Assembly (NCBI RefSeq): GCF_009388985.1
Contig: NZ_CP036422.1
Location: forward strand, 1-64,000
DNA: 64,000 nucleotides
Source: Halioglobus maricola
GTDB taxonomy: Bacteria > Pseudomonadota > Gammaproteobacteria > Pseudomonadales > Halieaceae
Reading direction: 5' to 3'
Under the pieces are notes generated by a model, which saw nothing but the letters and a program-made list of their open reading frames with translations, ran no database searches and was not told the origin of the DNA. The position numbers and the translations under genes are program-made. How positions within the stretch are numbered: position 1 is the first letter of the stretch; each line of letters opens with the position of its first letter. Shown piece by piece: positions 30,871 through 40,228 of this stretch.

Positions 30871-32202
30871 CTACTTGCCTGGGGGAAGCCAGCCGTGCCC
30901 GGCGCTGATTTTACGGTAGCAAAGATAGAGAGAAATACCCCGGAAGAGGTTGAAAGCACTGAATGCCAGCCACAACCCATGATTGCCCATGCCGGTCGTG
31001 ACGTACCACAGTGGTAGATAGACCCCCAGGGTTGCGAGCAGCATGGTTGTCATCATATAGCGAGTCTGGGCGCTGCCGATGAATACCCCATCGAGCAGGT
31101 AACTGGGGGCTGCCAGCAACGGCAGGATAACTAGCCAGGGGTAGTACAGCAGCATTAGTTCTTTTACAGAACTAATGCTGGTCAAGGTATTTACAAGCGG
31201 CCCCTGTAGCACTAACAGGGCAATGCTGACGAGAGCGGCGGACACAGCCGTCCAAAAAGAGCACCGCTTGACTACAGCGTAGAAGCCATTCTGGTCCCCT
31301 GCCCCAAGGCGATTTCCAGACAACCCTTCGGCAGCATAAGCGAAGCCATCCATGGCGTAGGCACCCATTAATAACAGCTGGATTAGCAGGGTGTTGGCAG
31401 CGAGAACGTCGCTGCCGAAGTTCTCCCCTACCGCGGTAAAAAAAGCGAAACTGAAGAGCAGGCACACGGTGCGAAAAAACAGGTACTGGTTGCTTTGCAG
31501 TATCAATTTGTAAGCGCTTACTATCTTCATATCGTCTGCAATACGAACCCAAGACATATGGGAGCGCTGACGCCAGACAGTGTAGAGTGCGAGTATGCAG
31601 CCCAGGTATTCGGCGATTACCGTTGCTATTGCGGCACCATCACTGTTGAGCCCCATGCCGATAACAAACAGGAAATCGAGAGCGATATTGGTAAGGTTGG
31701 TCGTCACCACAATAAGTAGTGGCCAACGCGTGTCCTGCCGGCCGATACACCAGCCGACCACGGTGTATGTCAGCAGCACAGCGGGTGCACTGACAATCCG
31801 GATATTGGTGTAGCTGTCGGTGAGCGGCGCAAGCCCTGGTGCGGGAGTCATTAACAGCATTCCCAGATCCAGCAGAGGCTGGTGGAGCATCAGGACAAGG
31901 GCTGCTATGCACAGTGCGATAACACTCGACCTAAATAATACCAAAAAGGAACTATGATGGTCCCCGGCCCCTTCTGCGAGTGCTACCGGCCCAGTTGTTC
32001 CCATGCGCAGGAACGAGAAGCCCCAGTACAGGAATGAAAGCAGCGCAGCGCCCACCGCGACAGCGCCGAGGTAGCGGCTGTCGTCGAGGTGGCCAAGAAT
32101 GGCCGAGTCCACGAGCCCCAGAAGTGGAATGGAAATGTTCGACAGAATCGCCGGCCAGGCAATACCCCAGATTTTGCGATCAAGCGCCTTGTGCGACGTC
32201 AT
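30871..32202 (-). CDS. MATE family efflux transporter (DinF-like)
   Basis: A 443-residue inner-membrane protein with about 12 predicted helices in two six-helix halves. The N-terminus (IWGIAWPAILSNISIPLLGLVDSAILGHL) is typical of the DinF branch of MATE exporters, which use Na+ or H+ gradients to export drugs or metabolites. Substrate cannot be inferred. No lexA gene or clear SOS box was seen nearby. Divergent from the cox cluster. Confidence 0.88.
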   Translation of the reverse strand: MTSHKALDRKIWGIAWPAILSNISIPLLGLVDSAILGHLDDSRYLGAVAVGAALLSFLYWGFSFLRMGTTGPVALAEGAGDHHSSFLVLFRSSVIALCIAALVLMLHQPLLDLGMLLMTPAPGLAPLTDSYTNIRIVSAPAVLLTYTVVGWCIGRQDTRWPLLIVVTTNLTNIALDFLFVIGMGLNSDGAAIATVIAEYLGCILALYTVWRQRSHMSWVRIADDMKIVSAYKLILQSNQYLFFRTVCLLFSFAFFTAVGENFGSDVLAANTLLIQLLLMGAYAMDGFAYAAEGLSGNRLGAGDQNGFYAVVKRCSFWTAVSAALVSIALLVLQGPLVNTLTSISSVKELMLLYYPWLVILPLLAAPSYLLDGVFIGSAQTRYMMTTMLLATLGVYLPLWYVTTGMGNHGLWLAFSAFNLFRGISLYLCYRKISAGHGWLPPGK

Positions 32203-32543
32203 ATCTGGTTAAACCTGCCCTCAGTTACGTGCCGTAGGCCTTTGATTTGTGGAAGATTGCAGCTTCCTGAGAAGACGAAGTTCTTTGGGTTTCGCACCAA
32301 TATGGTTATACTCGACGCGTTTTTTCCCCTGCGTCCAATTGTCGCACTGCGGGTAAAACGAAGTCAGCTGGTAAATCGTACCCTGTCTTTGCATCTGGTG
32401 ACCGGCCCCCCGGTACGCCAGAAGGTGGCACCTGTTGTTTAGCGACAGCCCACGAGGTGATAAGCAAAGCCAAGGTTAACAGAGCATATGCCAGCTGGGG
32501 GAAAATCATATAACTAGACAATCTAGAAATGGAGACACGCGTA
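32203..32543. promoter_or_regulatory. Intergenic region upstream of the cox cluster, no firm gene
   Basis: This 341-base spacer separates the MATE gene from coxB. It contains TATACT (32307-32312) with a weak TTGGGT 16 bases upstream, and a CTAGA-CAA-TCTAG inverted repeat near 32513-32526. A minus-strand frame at 32306-32509 (67 codons) starts MIFPQLAYALLTLALLITSWAV, resembling a signal peptide, but has no ribosome site and I do not call it a gene. Confidence 0.35.
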
Positions 32544-33689
32544 ATGTGTTGTATCGCGAAGCGGCTATTTAGGCTCGCGCTCGGCCCTATGCTGGTGTTG
32601 TTAAGCTCCGCTGCCCTGGCAGCACACGGTGACATGAACGAATTGAACATGTCCCCGGGTGTTACTGATGTGGGCGCGCAGATCTACGACCTGCATATGA
32701 TCATTCTTATCATCTGTACCATTATTGGTGCAGGTGTGTTCGGCGTAATGTTTTATTCTATTTACGCTCACCGCAAATCCAGGGGTCACGAACCGGCTAC
32801 CTTCCATGAAAGCACTAAAGTTGAAATCGCGTGGACCGTGATTCCCTTCTTTATTCTTATTGGTATGGCCTTCCCAGCGACATCCACGTTGCTTGAGATC
32901 TATGACAACGACGATGCAGAGCTGGACGTCATTGTCACTGGCTACCAGTGGAAGTGGAAATACGAATATATGAACGAAGATGGCGAAAACGTCAGCTTCT
33001 TCTCCAATTTGCGTACCAGTCAGGGCGAGATCTACAACACTGAAGACAAAGGGGAACACTATCTGTTGGAAGTGGATGAGCCCCTGGTATTGCCTGCCGA
33101 CACCAAGGTTCGCTTCCTGGTCACGGCCAACGACGTAATCCACTCCTGGTGGGTACCCGAGCTGGCGGTCAAAAGAGATGCGATTCCCGGCTTCATCAAC
33201 GAGGCCTGGACCAAGACTTCTGTTGAGGGCGTATACCGCGGTCAGTGCGCGGAACTGTGCGGTAAAGATCACGGTTTCATGCCTATTGTTGTTAACGTCG
33301 TGAGCAAGGATGAGTACGCCCAGTGGCTGGACGGCAAACAAGCTGAAGCTGCGCAAATCAAGGAACTGATGGCCAAGACCTTCACTCTTGATGAGCTAAT
33401 GGAGCAAGGCAAGTCGGTCTATGATCGCAACTGCCTGGCTTGTCACGGCGCCAACGGCGAAGGCGGTGTTGGCACCGCTATCGCTGGCAGCCCAATTGCG
33501 ACCGGCGAGCTCGGAGGCCACCTCGACGTAGGTATTAATGGCGTGCCCGGCACCGCTATGCAGGCCTTTGGCCCGCAGCTGAACGATGTCGATATGGCGG
33601 CGGTAATTACCTACCAGCGCAACGCATTTGGCAACAATATGGGCGACATGGTTCAGCCCATAGATGTTTTCAACCACAAGAAAGGCTAA
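32544..33689 (+). CDS. coxB: Cytochrome c oxidase subunit II with fused cytochrome c domain
   Basis: Subunit II accepts electrons at the CuA centre. The 381-residue protein has a signal sequence (1-27), two membrane helices (about 48-72 and 94-116), the cupredoxin domain with CuA ligands H200, C235, C239, H243 and M246 (GQCAELCGKDHGFM), and a C-terminal class I cytochrome c domain with CLACH (297-301) and probable axial Met339. The fusion makes this a caa3-type enzyme. I chose ATG 32544 because GGAGA lies 8 bases upstream; an in-frame ATG at 32529 lacks one. First gene of the cox operon. Confidence 0.96.
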   Translation: MCCIAKRLFRLALGPMLVLLSSAALAAHGDMNELNMSPGVTDVGAQIYDLHMIILIICTIIGAGVFGVMFYSIYAHRKSRGHEPATFHESTKVEIAWTVIPFFILIGMAFPATSTLLEIYDNDDAELDVIVTGYQWKWKYEYMNEDGENVSFFSNLRTSQGEIYNTEDKGEHYLLEVDEPLVLPADTKVRFLVTANDVIHSWWVPELAVKRDAIPGFINEAWTKTSVEGVYRGQCAELCGKDHGFMPIVVNVVSKDEYAQWLDGKQAEAAQIKELMAKTFTLDELMEQGKSVYDRNCLACHGANGEGGVGTAIAGSPIATGELGGHLDVGINGVPGTAMQAFGPQLNDVDMAAVITYQRNAFGNNMGDMVQPIDVFNHKKG

Positions 33690-33705
33690 GGGGAGGATTT
33701 AAGCG

Positions 33706-35280
33706 ATGGGAGATCATCATCACGGCCCCGCTAAGGGCATTTCACGGTGGTTGTTTACCACTAATCACAAAGATATCGGAACCATGTACCTGTGGTTCTC
33801 TTTCGCCATGTTCATACTCGGCGGCTTTTTTGCCATGGTTATCCGCGCCGAGCTGTTCCAGCCCGGCATGCAACTGGTAGAACCTGCGTTCTTTAACCAG
33901 ATGACCACCATGCACGGCCTGGTCATGGTATTCGGGGCGATTATGCCCTCGTTCGTTGGCCTGGCTAACTGGATGATCCCGATGATGATCGGGGCGCCGG
34001 ATATGGCTTTGCCGCGGATGAACAACTGGAGCTTCTGGATCCTGCCCCCCGCATTCCTGCTGTTGGCATCGACCCTGTTCATGGAAGGCGGTGCTCCCGC
34101 TTTCGGTTGGACGTTCTACGCTCCTCTGTCGACGACTTACGCGCCACCGTCAGTCACTATCTTCATCTTCTCGGTACACGTACTGGGTCTGTCATCCATC
34201 ATGGGTTCTATCAACATCATCGCTACGGTGATGAATATGCGTGCCCCTGGCATGACCTATATGAAGATGCCCTTGTTCGTATGGACCTGGCTGATCACTG
34301 CCTTCCTGCTGGTTGCAGTAATGCCGGTACTCGCGGGTGCGGTGACGATGATGCTGATGGATGTTCACTTCGGCACCAGTTTCTTCTCGGCTGCCGGCGG
34401 CGGTGACCCGGTACTGTTCCAGCACGTGTTCTGGTTCTTCGGCCACCCTGAGGTATACATCATCATCCTGCCGGCCTTCGGAGTGGTATCGCAGATTATT
34501 CCTGCTTTCTCCCGCAAGCCGCTGTTTGGTTATGACTCGATGGTGTACGCGACTGCATCGATCGCCTTCCTGTCCTTTATTGTGTGGGCACACCACATGT
34601 ATACGGTGGGTATGCCGGTAGCGGGTGAGCTGTTCTTTATGTACGCCACCATGCTGATCGCGGTGCCCACCGGGGTGAAGGTGTTCAACTGGATATCCAC
34701 CATGTGGCGCGGTGCCCTGACGTTCGAGACACCTATGCTGTTCTCGATCGGTTTCCTGGTGCTGTTCACCATTGGCGGCTTCACCGGTCTGATGCTGTCC
34801 ATCGCACCGGCTGACTTCCAGTATCACGATTCGTACTTTGTTGTGGCTCACTTCCACTATGTGATGGTAGCGGGTGCGGTATTCTCCATGACGGCTGCGG
34901 TGTACTACTGGCTGCCCAAGTGGTGTGGCAAGATGTACAACGAAACCATGGGTAAAACCCACTTCTGGATTTCGTTCATCGGCTTTAACCTGACCTTCTT
35001 CCCGCAGCACTTTGTGGGGCTGGCAGGTATGCCTCGTCGTATTCCGGACTACGCTCTGCAGTTCGCCGACTTCAATATGATGTCGTCGATTGGCGCCTTC
35101 ATCTACGGCGCTTCGCAGATTATGTTCCTGTACAACGTGATTGCGACTATCGTCTCCGGCAAGCCCACTTCTGAAGAGAAGGTATGGGATGGTGCGGAAG
35201 GCCTCGAGTGGACAGTGCCTACCCCGGCGCCTTACCACACGTTCGAGACGCCGCCCAAAATTGAAGCTTCTGCTCACTAA
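33706..35280 (+). CDS. ctaD: Cytochrome c oxidase subunit I
   Basis: The catalytic subunit with low-spin heme and the binuclear heme-CuB centre, reducing O2 to water and pumping protons. The 524-residue protein has 12 helices and all hallmarks of an A1-type oxidase: D-channel region GAPDMALPRMNNWSFW, the glutamate in GHPEVYI (about 246-252), CuB histidines WAHHMYT (about 295), K-channel Lys in PTGVKVFNW (about 322) and heme ligands HFHYV (about 383). GGAGG precedes the ATG. The usual ligand for this type is heme A, yet no heme A synthase gene lies in the cluster. Confidence 0.97.
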   Translation: MGDHHHGPAKGISRWLFTTNHKDIGTMYLWFSFAMFILGGFFAMVIRAELFQPGMQLVEPAFFNQMTTMHGLVMVFGAIMPSFVGLANWMIPMMIGAPDMALPRMNNWSFWILPPAFLLLASTLFMEGGAPAFGWTFYAPLSTTYAPPSVTIFIFSVHVLGLSSIMGSINIIATVMNMRAPGMTYMKMPLFVWTWLITAFLLVAVMPVLAGAVTMMLMDVHFGTSFFSAAGGGDPVLFQHVFWFFGHPEVYIIILPAFGVVSQIIPAFSRKPLFGYDSMVYATASIAFLSFIVWAHHMYTVGMPVAGELFFMYATMLIAVPTGVKVFNWISTMWRGALTFETPMLFSIGFLVLFTIGGFTGLMLSIAPADFQYHDSYFVVAHFHYVMVAGAVFSMTAAVYYWLPKWCGKMYNETMGKTHFWISFIGFNLTFFPQHFVGLAGMPRRIPDYALQFADFNMMSSIGAFIYGASQIMFLYNVIATIVSGKPTSEEKVWDGAEGLEWTVPTPAPYHTFETPPKIEASAH

Positions 35281-35294
35281 GTGGTAGACGATAA

Positions 35295-35852
35295 GTGATC
35301 AAAACGAGCGCCAACCCTGCTATCGATACCGTCATCAAACTGGTGGCGGTAGCGGTGGGCATGTTCGCGTTTGTGTTTGTGGTGATGGTGCCGCTCTATG
35401 ATGTGCTGTGTGATGCCCTGGGTATCAATGGCAAAACCTCATCGGAGGCCTACACGTCGGTGCAGGCCCAGGTAGATGAGAGCCGCACGGTTACGATCCA
35501 GTTTATGGCGACCAATAACGAGGGCATGCCCTGGGAATTTGGGCCCAGCGTAACGGCGATGAAGGTTCACCCCGGTGCGGTTAATGACACTGTATTCCTG
35601 GCTCGCAACCCGCTTCCCGGAGCGATGATTGCTCAGGCGGTACCCAGTGTCTCCCCGGCCAGGGCCGCGGAGTACTTTCACAAGACAGAGTGTTTCTGCT
35701 TTAACCAGCAGCCCCTGGACGGTGAAAGTGCCACTGAGATGCCCCTGCAGTTTATCGTCGACCAGGATCTGCCGAGGGATATCCGCACAATCACCCTGTC
35801 GTACACAATATTTGATGTAACTGATATGGCGGGCGGCGTAGCTGCCCGTTGA
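35295..35852 (+). CDS. ctaG: Cytochrome c oxidase assembly protein CtaG/Cox11
   Basis: Cox11 delivers copper to CuB of subunit I. The 185-residue protein has one N-terminal membrane helix (about 13-35) and a periplasmic domain with the copper-binding motif ECFCFNQQPL. The start is GTG 35295, 14 bases after ctaD, with a weak ribosome site. It lies in the standard position between subunits I and III. Confidence 0.95.
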   Translation: MIKTSANPAIDTVIKLVAVAVGMFAFVFVVMVPLYDVLCDALGINGKTSSEAYTSVQAQVDESRTVTIQFMATNNEGMPWEFGPSVTAMKVHPGAVNDTVFLARNPLPGAMIAQAVPSVSPARAAEYFHKTECFCFNQQPLDGESATEMPLQFIVDQDLPRDIRTITLSYTIFDVTDMAGGVAAR

Positions 35853-35895
35853 GGCGCAGGTTGGGGAACCTGCGTACTAACGGAGATAGATAACG

Positions 35896-36864
35896 ATGAG
35901 TAATCCGAACTCGACTGAGTACGAAACGTACTACGTCCCAGAGAAGAGCAAGATGGCTGTGATGGCCACTATTGGTCTCATGCTCTCCATTTTTGGCGCG
36001 GCCACCGTCATGAACGACAAGACCTTTGGCGATGGTATTACCAGTGGCTCCTGGACAACCCTGGTAGTGGGTCTGTTCTGGTTCATGGCGGTGCTGTTCT
36101 ACTGGTTCCGCATGACCATCCGCGAAAACATCGCGGGCATGAACAGCGCACAACTGAAGAAGTCCTATGTGCTGGGTATGTTCTGGTTTATTTTTTCTGA
36201 GGTGATGTTCTTCTTCGCCTTCTTTGGTGTGTTGTTCTACGTGCGCACGCTGTCCGGCCCCTGGTTGGCTGGCGAAGGAGAAGGCGGTCGCATGAACGGC
36301 CTGCTGTGGGAAGGTTTCCAGTACGCATGGCCGATGATGGAAACGCCGCAGGAAGCCGTTGGCGGCGCAGCCGCGCAACCGATGGCCAATAATGGCACAT
36401 TCACGTCACCACAGACCTCAATGGCCTTTGCTGAAGCGGGTGCCTGGTACAAGTGGCTGCCTCTGTGGAACACCATTATCCTGCTGACATCCAGCTTTAC
36501 TGTGCATATGGCCCACATGGGTATCCTGGCGGGCAACAAGTCGAAGTTCAACGCCTGGCTGGGTGTGACTGTCGGCCTGGCGATCATCTTCCTGTTCGTG
36601 CAGTACTACGAATATTATGAAGCCTATGCCCACTTTGGTTTGACACTTAATTCTGGCGTCTATGGCTCCACGTTCTTCATGCTCACGGGTTTCCACGGCT
36701 TCCACGTGTTTATGGGGATGACCATGCTGGCTATCCAGCTGATCCGCAGCCTGCGTGGCGACTTCACCGCTGAAGATCACTTCGGCTTTGAGGCCTCCAG
36801 CTGGTACTGGCACTTTGTTGACGTGGTTTGGGTGATGTTGTTCCTGTTCGTTTACATCTTGTAA
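35896..36864 (+). CDS. ctaE: Cytochrome c oxidase subunit III
   Basis: Subunit III stabilises the oxidase and binds lipids. The 322-residue protein has seven predicted helices with FWFIFSEVMFFFAFFGVLFY and the C-terminal HFVDVVWVMLFLFVYIL. An extra loop of about 70 residues (about 116-190, Gly/Ala/Met-rich) between helices makes it longer than the roughly 260-residue mitochondrial form. A terminator hairpin follows. Confidence 0.95.
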   Translation: MSNPNSTEYETYYVPEKSKMAVMATIGLMLSIFGAATVMNDKTFGDGITSGSWTTLVVGLFWFMAVLFYWFRMTIRENIAGMNSAQLKKSYVLGMFWFIFSEVMFFFAFFGVLFYVRTLSGPWLAGEGEGGRMNGLLWEGFQYAWPMMETPQEAVGGAAAQPMANNGTFTSPQTSMAFAEAGAWYKWLPLWNTIILLTSSFTVHMAHMGILAGNKSKFNAWLGVTVGLAIIFLFVQYYEYYEAYAHFGLTLNSGVYGSTFFMLTGFHGFHVFMGMTMLAIQLIRSLRGDFTAEDHFGFEASSWYWHFVDVVWVMLFLFVYIL

Positions 36865-36897
36865 GCAACAAGAACGCAGTACAGGCAACAGCGTATG

Positions 36898-36917
36898 ACC
36901 CCCGCATCTGCGGGGGT
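36898..36917 (+). terminator. GC-rich hairpin after ctaE
   Basis: ACCCCCGC (36898-36905) pairs with GCGGGGGT (36910-36917) over an ATCT loop, followed by TATCGT. The U-tract is weak, so it may end only part of the ctaD-ctaE transcript. Confidence 0.55.
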
Positions 36918-36936
36918 TATCGTATCTGGGGCGTGG

Positions 36937-37188
36937 TTACTTAGATGCCGGTTCGCTGGATACTGGCCCGGGACCCGGGTCCCAGGGGGTGCCGTGCCCG
37001 AGTTGGCCGGTGGCGATGCCATAGGTAATCACTGCGAGCAGCGCGATGGCCAGGCCCAGGCGAACACCGAGGGAGTGAAAGGTGCGTTTTTTGTTTTTAT
37101 CTCCCTGATCAAGCATCAGGTAGTAGAATCCACTTCCCAGGCTGGCCACCAGGGCCACCAGCAGAATGACAATTACGATTTTAAACAA
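36937..37188 (-). CDS. DUF2909 family twin-transmembrane protein
   Basis: An 83-residue protein with two membrane helices (about 3-27 and 43-62) joined by a basic loop DQGDKNKKRTF, then a Pro/Gly tail. It matches the DUF2909 family of small proteins found among cytochrome oxidase assembly genes. It is the only gene on the opposite strand within the cox cluster, an arrangement also seen in Pseudomonas. Role in oxidase assembly is inferred from context only. Confidence 0.82.
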   Translation of the reverse strand: MFKIVIVILLVALVASLGSGFYYLMLDQGDKNKKRTFHSLGVRLGLAIALLAVITYGIATGQLGHGTPWDPGPGPVSSEPASK

Positions 37189-37239
37189 CGGGGTATCTCC
37201 TAGCGTGAACCCGCAGTATAAACCACTCCTCAGCCCAGG

Positions 37240-37995
37240 ATGCCGATGATGTCAGCCCGCAGGCTAGAGTTTGATTTTGAGTGGCGTATCACCCTGTTTA
37301 CCCTGCTGCTCCTGCCGTTGCTGATCTCGCTTGGCTTCTGGCAGTTGCAACGGGCGGAGGAGAAGGCTGCCCTTGCTCTGAGCTTTGCCCAGAAACAGGC
37401 GCGCCCCCCTGCCCCGCTGGCCTCGCTGGTAGATCGTTCACCTGAGTCTCTGGCCTACCTGCCAGTCAGCCTGGAGGGCGAGTATCGAGGAGAGTATTTC
37501 CTGCTCGACAATCGCATGCAGGGTGGGAAATATGGCAATGAAGTGCTGGCCGTATTCGAATTGGATAGCGGTGAACTGGCACTGGTTAATCGGGGCTGGG
37601 TGCGCGCTGATTCGAGCCGTATGGTTCTACCGGAGGTGCCTGTTGCGCCCGGCCGGGTAAGAATAAAGGGCCACGTCTATGTGTCACCGGGTTCGCCTTA
37701 CCTGTTGGCGGACGAGCCCCTTGCTAGTGGTTGGCCCAAACGGATTCAGGCGGTGGAGATGGACAAGATCCGCTCCGCACTCGATGGGACGGTGTTCCCC
37801 TACCCTGTTCGCATTGATGCGCTGCAGCCGGGCGCTCTGTCCACAGACTGGCAAGTTATCAATGTCAGCCCGGAAAAACACACCGGATACGCGGTTCAGT
37901 GGTTCAGTATGGCCGCTGTACTGGCACTAATTTACCTGCTGCGGAGCACCAATCTGTGGCAGCTATTACGGGGGCGCAGGAGCTCCAATGAGTGA
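37240..37995 (+). CDS. SURF1 family oxidase assembly protein
   Basis: Surf1/Shy1 proteins assist heme A insertion into subunit I. The 251-residue product has an N-terminal helix (about 15-32), the conserved FWQLQRAEEK motif, a periplasmic domain with LLDNRMQGGKYGNEVLAVF and VNRGWV, and a C-terminal helix ending YAVQWFSMAAVLALIYLL. The start may be ATG 37240, 37246 or 37249; AGGA at 37237-37240 favours 37246 or 37249. It overlaps the next gene by 8 bases. Confidence 0.92.
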   Translation: MPMMSARRLEFDFEWRITLFTLLLLPLLISLGFWQLQRAEEKAALALSFAQKQARPPAPLASLVDRSPESLAYLPVSLEGEYRGEYFLLDNRMQGGKYGNEVLAVFELDSGELALVNRGWVRADSSRMVLPEVPVAPGRVRIKGHVYVSPGSPYLLADEPLASGWPKRIQAVEMDKIRSALDGTVFPYPVRIDALQPGALSTDWQVINVSPEKHTGYAVQWFSMAAVLALIYLLRSTNLWQLLRGRRSSNE

Positions 37996-38656
37996 TATGC
38001 ACGACGACAATCAAATACGTAACAATCGCCTGGTGCTGCTGACCATTATTGGTATTCCGGTAATGATGATTCTTACGGGTACGTGGCTATGGTACTTCGT
38101 GATCAACGGGAAGCTGGACCTGGTAGGCGCGCTGGGCACCGCGAATCAGGGCACCCTGATACAACCGCCCAGGCAACTGGACGATTACCCGCTGCTGTCC
38201 CAGGATGGCACAGAGTCGAAATACGCCGAACTGCCACAGAAATGGACGCTGTTGGTAGTGGATAACGACGGCCGCTGCGATGCGGTCTGTGAAAACAAGC
38301 TGTATCTGATCAGGCAGATTCACGTGGCGATGGGTAAGTCGCTCAATCGTATCGATCGTATGTACATCTCAGGCCACGCGGTGGCTGACACCGATCTGGC
38401 GGTCACAGAATTGAGTGATGAGCGCCCTGCCCCGGCCTCGTTTGCCGATTATCTCGCTGTCGAGCAAAAAGGGCTGACAGCGCTGACACTTGGCGATGAC
38501 AGCTTTGATCGGCTGTTCCCAGAGAGCATGACGGACCAGACTACCTGGTATCTTGTCGATCCCGCCGGTTGGGTGATGATGTCGTATAGCGGCGACATTT
38601 CTTACAAGGACGTGATCTCCGACCTTAAATTCCTTCTTAAGAATTCCAATGGGTAG
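37988..38656 (+). CDS. Membrane-anchored Sco-like protein of the cox cluster
   Basis: A 222-residue protein with one N-terminal membrane helix (about 17-38). The periplasmic part looks like a thioredoxin/Sco fold: [17 protein letters not shown] has a CxxxC pair (C97, C101) placed as in Sco, and a late [16 protein letters not shown] resembles the Sco strand before its histidine. The histidine copper ligand is not obvious. Annotated elsewhere simply as hypothetical; the Sco-like reading is mine. It overlaps SURF1 by 8 bases and ctaB by 8 bases, so it is translationally embedded in the assembly operon. Confidence 0.75.
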   Translation: MSDMHDDNQIRNNRLVLLTIIGIPVMMILTGTWLWYFVINGKLDLVGALGTANQGTLIQPPRQLDDYPLLSQDGTESKYAELPQKWTLLVVDNDGRCDAVCENKLYLIRQIHVAMGKSLNRIDRMYISGHAVADTDLAVTELSDERPAPASFADYLAVEQKGLTALTLGDDSFDRLFPESMTDQTTWYLVDPAGWVMMSYSGDISYKDVISDLKFLLKNSNG

Positions 38657-39563
38657 TAGCGTCATGGCTGAAGTACCGACAACAGAAGCCGCCAACTGGC
38701 GCGATTACAAGGAACTCACCAAGCCCAATGTGGTGCTGTTGATGATCCTCTGTTCAGCTATCGGCATGTTTATGGCGGTGCCTGGAATGGTGCCTCTGGA
38801 TGTTCTTGTGTTGGGTAATCTTGGTATCGCACTGTGTGCGGGCGCTGCGGCGGCGGTTAATCATCTCGTTGACCAGCGGATCGACCAGCAGATGGCGCGT
38901 ACGTTGAGTCGCCCGGTGGCCACAGGCAAGCTCGGCAATACTCAGGCGGCCATATTCGCTCTGGTGATCGGTGGCCTGGGTATGGCTATCCTGTTTATCT
39001 ACATCAATGCGCTTACGGCGTGGCTTACGTTTGCTTCCCTGCTGGGTTATGCGGTGGTGTACACCATGTTCCTCAAGCGCGCGACCCCCCAGAATATTGT
39101 CATAGGCGGCCTCGCTGGCGCGGCCCCTCCTCTGCTCGGCTGGACCGCGGTGACCGGTGAGATCCACGGTCACGCCCTGCTGTTGGTGTTGATTATTTTC
39201 GCGTGGACCCCGCCCCACTTCTGGGCCCTGGCGATTCATCGCCGCGAGGAATACGCCAAGGTAGAGATTCCGATGTTGCCAGTGACCCATGGTGTTGCTT
39301 TCACCAAGCTGCATATCCTGCTCTATACCATCATCATGTTTTTGATCACTCTCCTCCCCTACGTAACTCGCCTGAGCGGCCCACTGTATCTGCTCGGTGC
39401 CGTCGTTCTTGGAGGTGGCTTCCTGTATTGGGCCATTGAATTGATCCGCGACAAAAATCCCAGGGCGCCGATGGAGACGTTCAAATATTCCATCATCTAT
39501 CTGATGGCCCTGTTTATTATCATGCTCATTGACCACTATCTCTTTCCGGTAAGTACGCTATGA
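38649..39563 (+). CDS. ctaB: Protoheme IX farnesyltransferase (heme O synthase)
   Basis: CtaB/CyoE farnesylates heme B to heme O. The 304-residue UbiA-family protein has nine predicted helices, the prenyl-diphosphate binding block [19 protein letters not shown] with two aspartates, the [21 protein letters not shown] loop and the [13 protein letters not shown] motif. In Pseudomonas-type clusters the heme A synthase gene precedes it; here the gene upstream overlaps it directly and no such gene exists. Its TGA overlaps the ATG of the SCO gene. Confidence 0.96.
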   Translation: MGSSVMAEVPTTEAANWRDYKELTKPNVVLLMILCSAIGMFMAVPGMVPLDVLVLGNLGIALCAGAAAAVNHLVDQRIDQQMARTLSRPVATGKLGNTQAAIFALVIGGLGMAILFIYINALTAWLTFASLLGYAVVYTMFLKRATPQNIVIGGLAGAAPPLLGWTAVTGEIHGHALLLVLIIFAWTPPHFWALAIHRREEYAKVEIPMLPVTHGVAFTKLHILLYTIIMFLITLLPYVTRLSGPLYLLGAVVLGGGFLYWAIELIRDKNPRAPMETFKYSIIYLMALFIIMLIDHYLFPVSTL

Positions 39564-40213
39564 CCGACTCCCAGCAAGCCCGCAACATCCGCCTGACGGT
39601 GGCTGTGGTTCTCATTTTTATCACTGTGATTGTGGCCGGTTTCGTGTACCGCGTGCAGCAGCCGCGAGTGATGTCCGCGACCGAAATGAAGGTAAATGGC
39701 CTCTATTTGTTTGAAACTCCCAGAAACTTCGGCGAAATAAGCCTTATCGACCATAAAGGGAAGCCGTTTGATCGCGCCCGTTTTGAGGGCAAGTGGAGCC
39801 TGGTCTTCTTCGGCTTTACCTACTGCCCGGATGTCTGCCCTACCACCATGGCGTTTCTCGATCAGTTTATGGGCGAATTGGAAGGTACCGAGGCGGCCGA
39901 TACCCAGGTGGTTATGGTTAGCGTTGACCCGGCTCGCGATACGGTCGAGCAGCTGGGTCAGTATGTCCCCTATTTCAACCCTGACTTTATCGGCGTCACG
40001 GGTGAATTCCTCGACATTCACCGCTTTGCGACCGCCTTGAACACGCCATTTCGCAAGGTCCCGGGCCAGGATGAAAATTATCAGGTAGACCATAGTTCTA
40101 ATGTGGTACTCATAAATCCGGCGGGCGATTACCACGGGTTTTTCAAAGCGCCGCTGGATTTGGCCAAAATGAAGGTCACCTACCGCTCGGCACTTGTGCA
40201 CTGGGATTACTAA
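39560..40213 (+). CDS. SCO family copper chaperone
   Basis: Sco proteins deliver copper to, or reduce, the CuA site of subunit II. The 217-residue protein has an N-terminal helix (about 11-30), the copper motif [10 protein letters not shown] (C89, C93) and a conserved histidine in [15 protein letters not shown] overlap with ctaB. It is the last gene of the cox cluster, with polA starting 15 bases later. Confidence 0.94.
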   Translation: MTDSQQARNIRLTVAVVLIFITVIVAGFVYRVQQPRVMSATEMKVNGLYLFETPRNFGEISLIDHKGKPFDRARFEGKWSLVFFGFTYCPDVCPTTMAFLDQFMGELEGTEAADTQVVMVSVDPARDTVEQLGQYVPYFNPDFIGVTGEFLDIHRFATALNTPFRKVPGQDENYQVDHSSNVVLINPAGDYHGFFKAPLDLAKMKVTYRSALVHWDY

Positions 40214-40228
40214 GAAGAGAGTTCCATT

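Noticed and set aside
34192..35277. A 361-codon open frame on the strand opposite ctaD
   Set aside because: It lies wholly inside the highly conserved ctaD gene, has low-complexity Arg/His/Gly/Gln-rich translation and no ribosome site; it is a codon-bias shadow.
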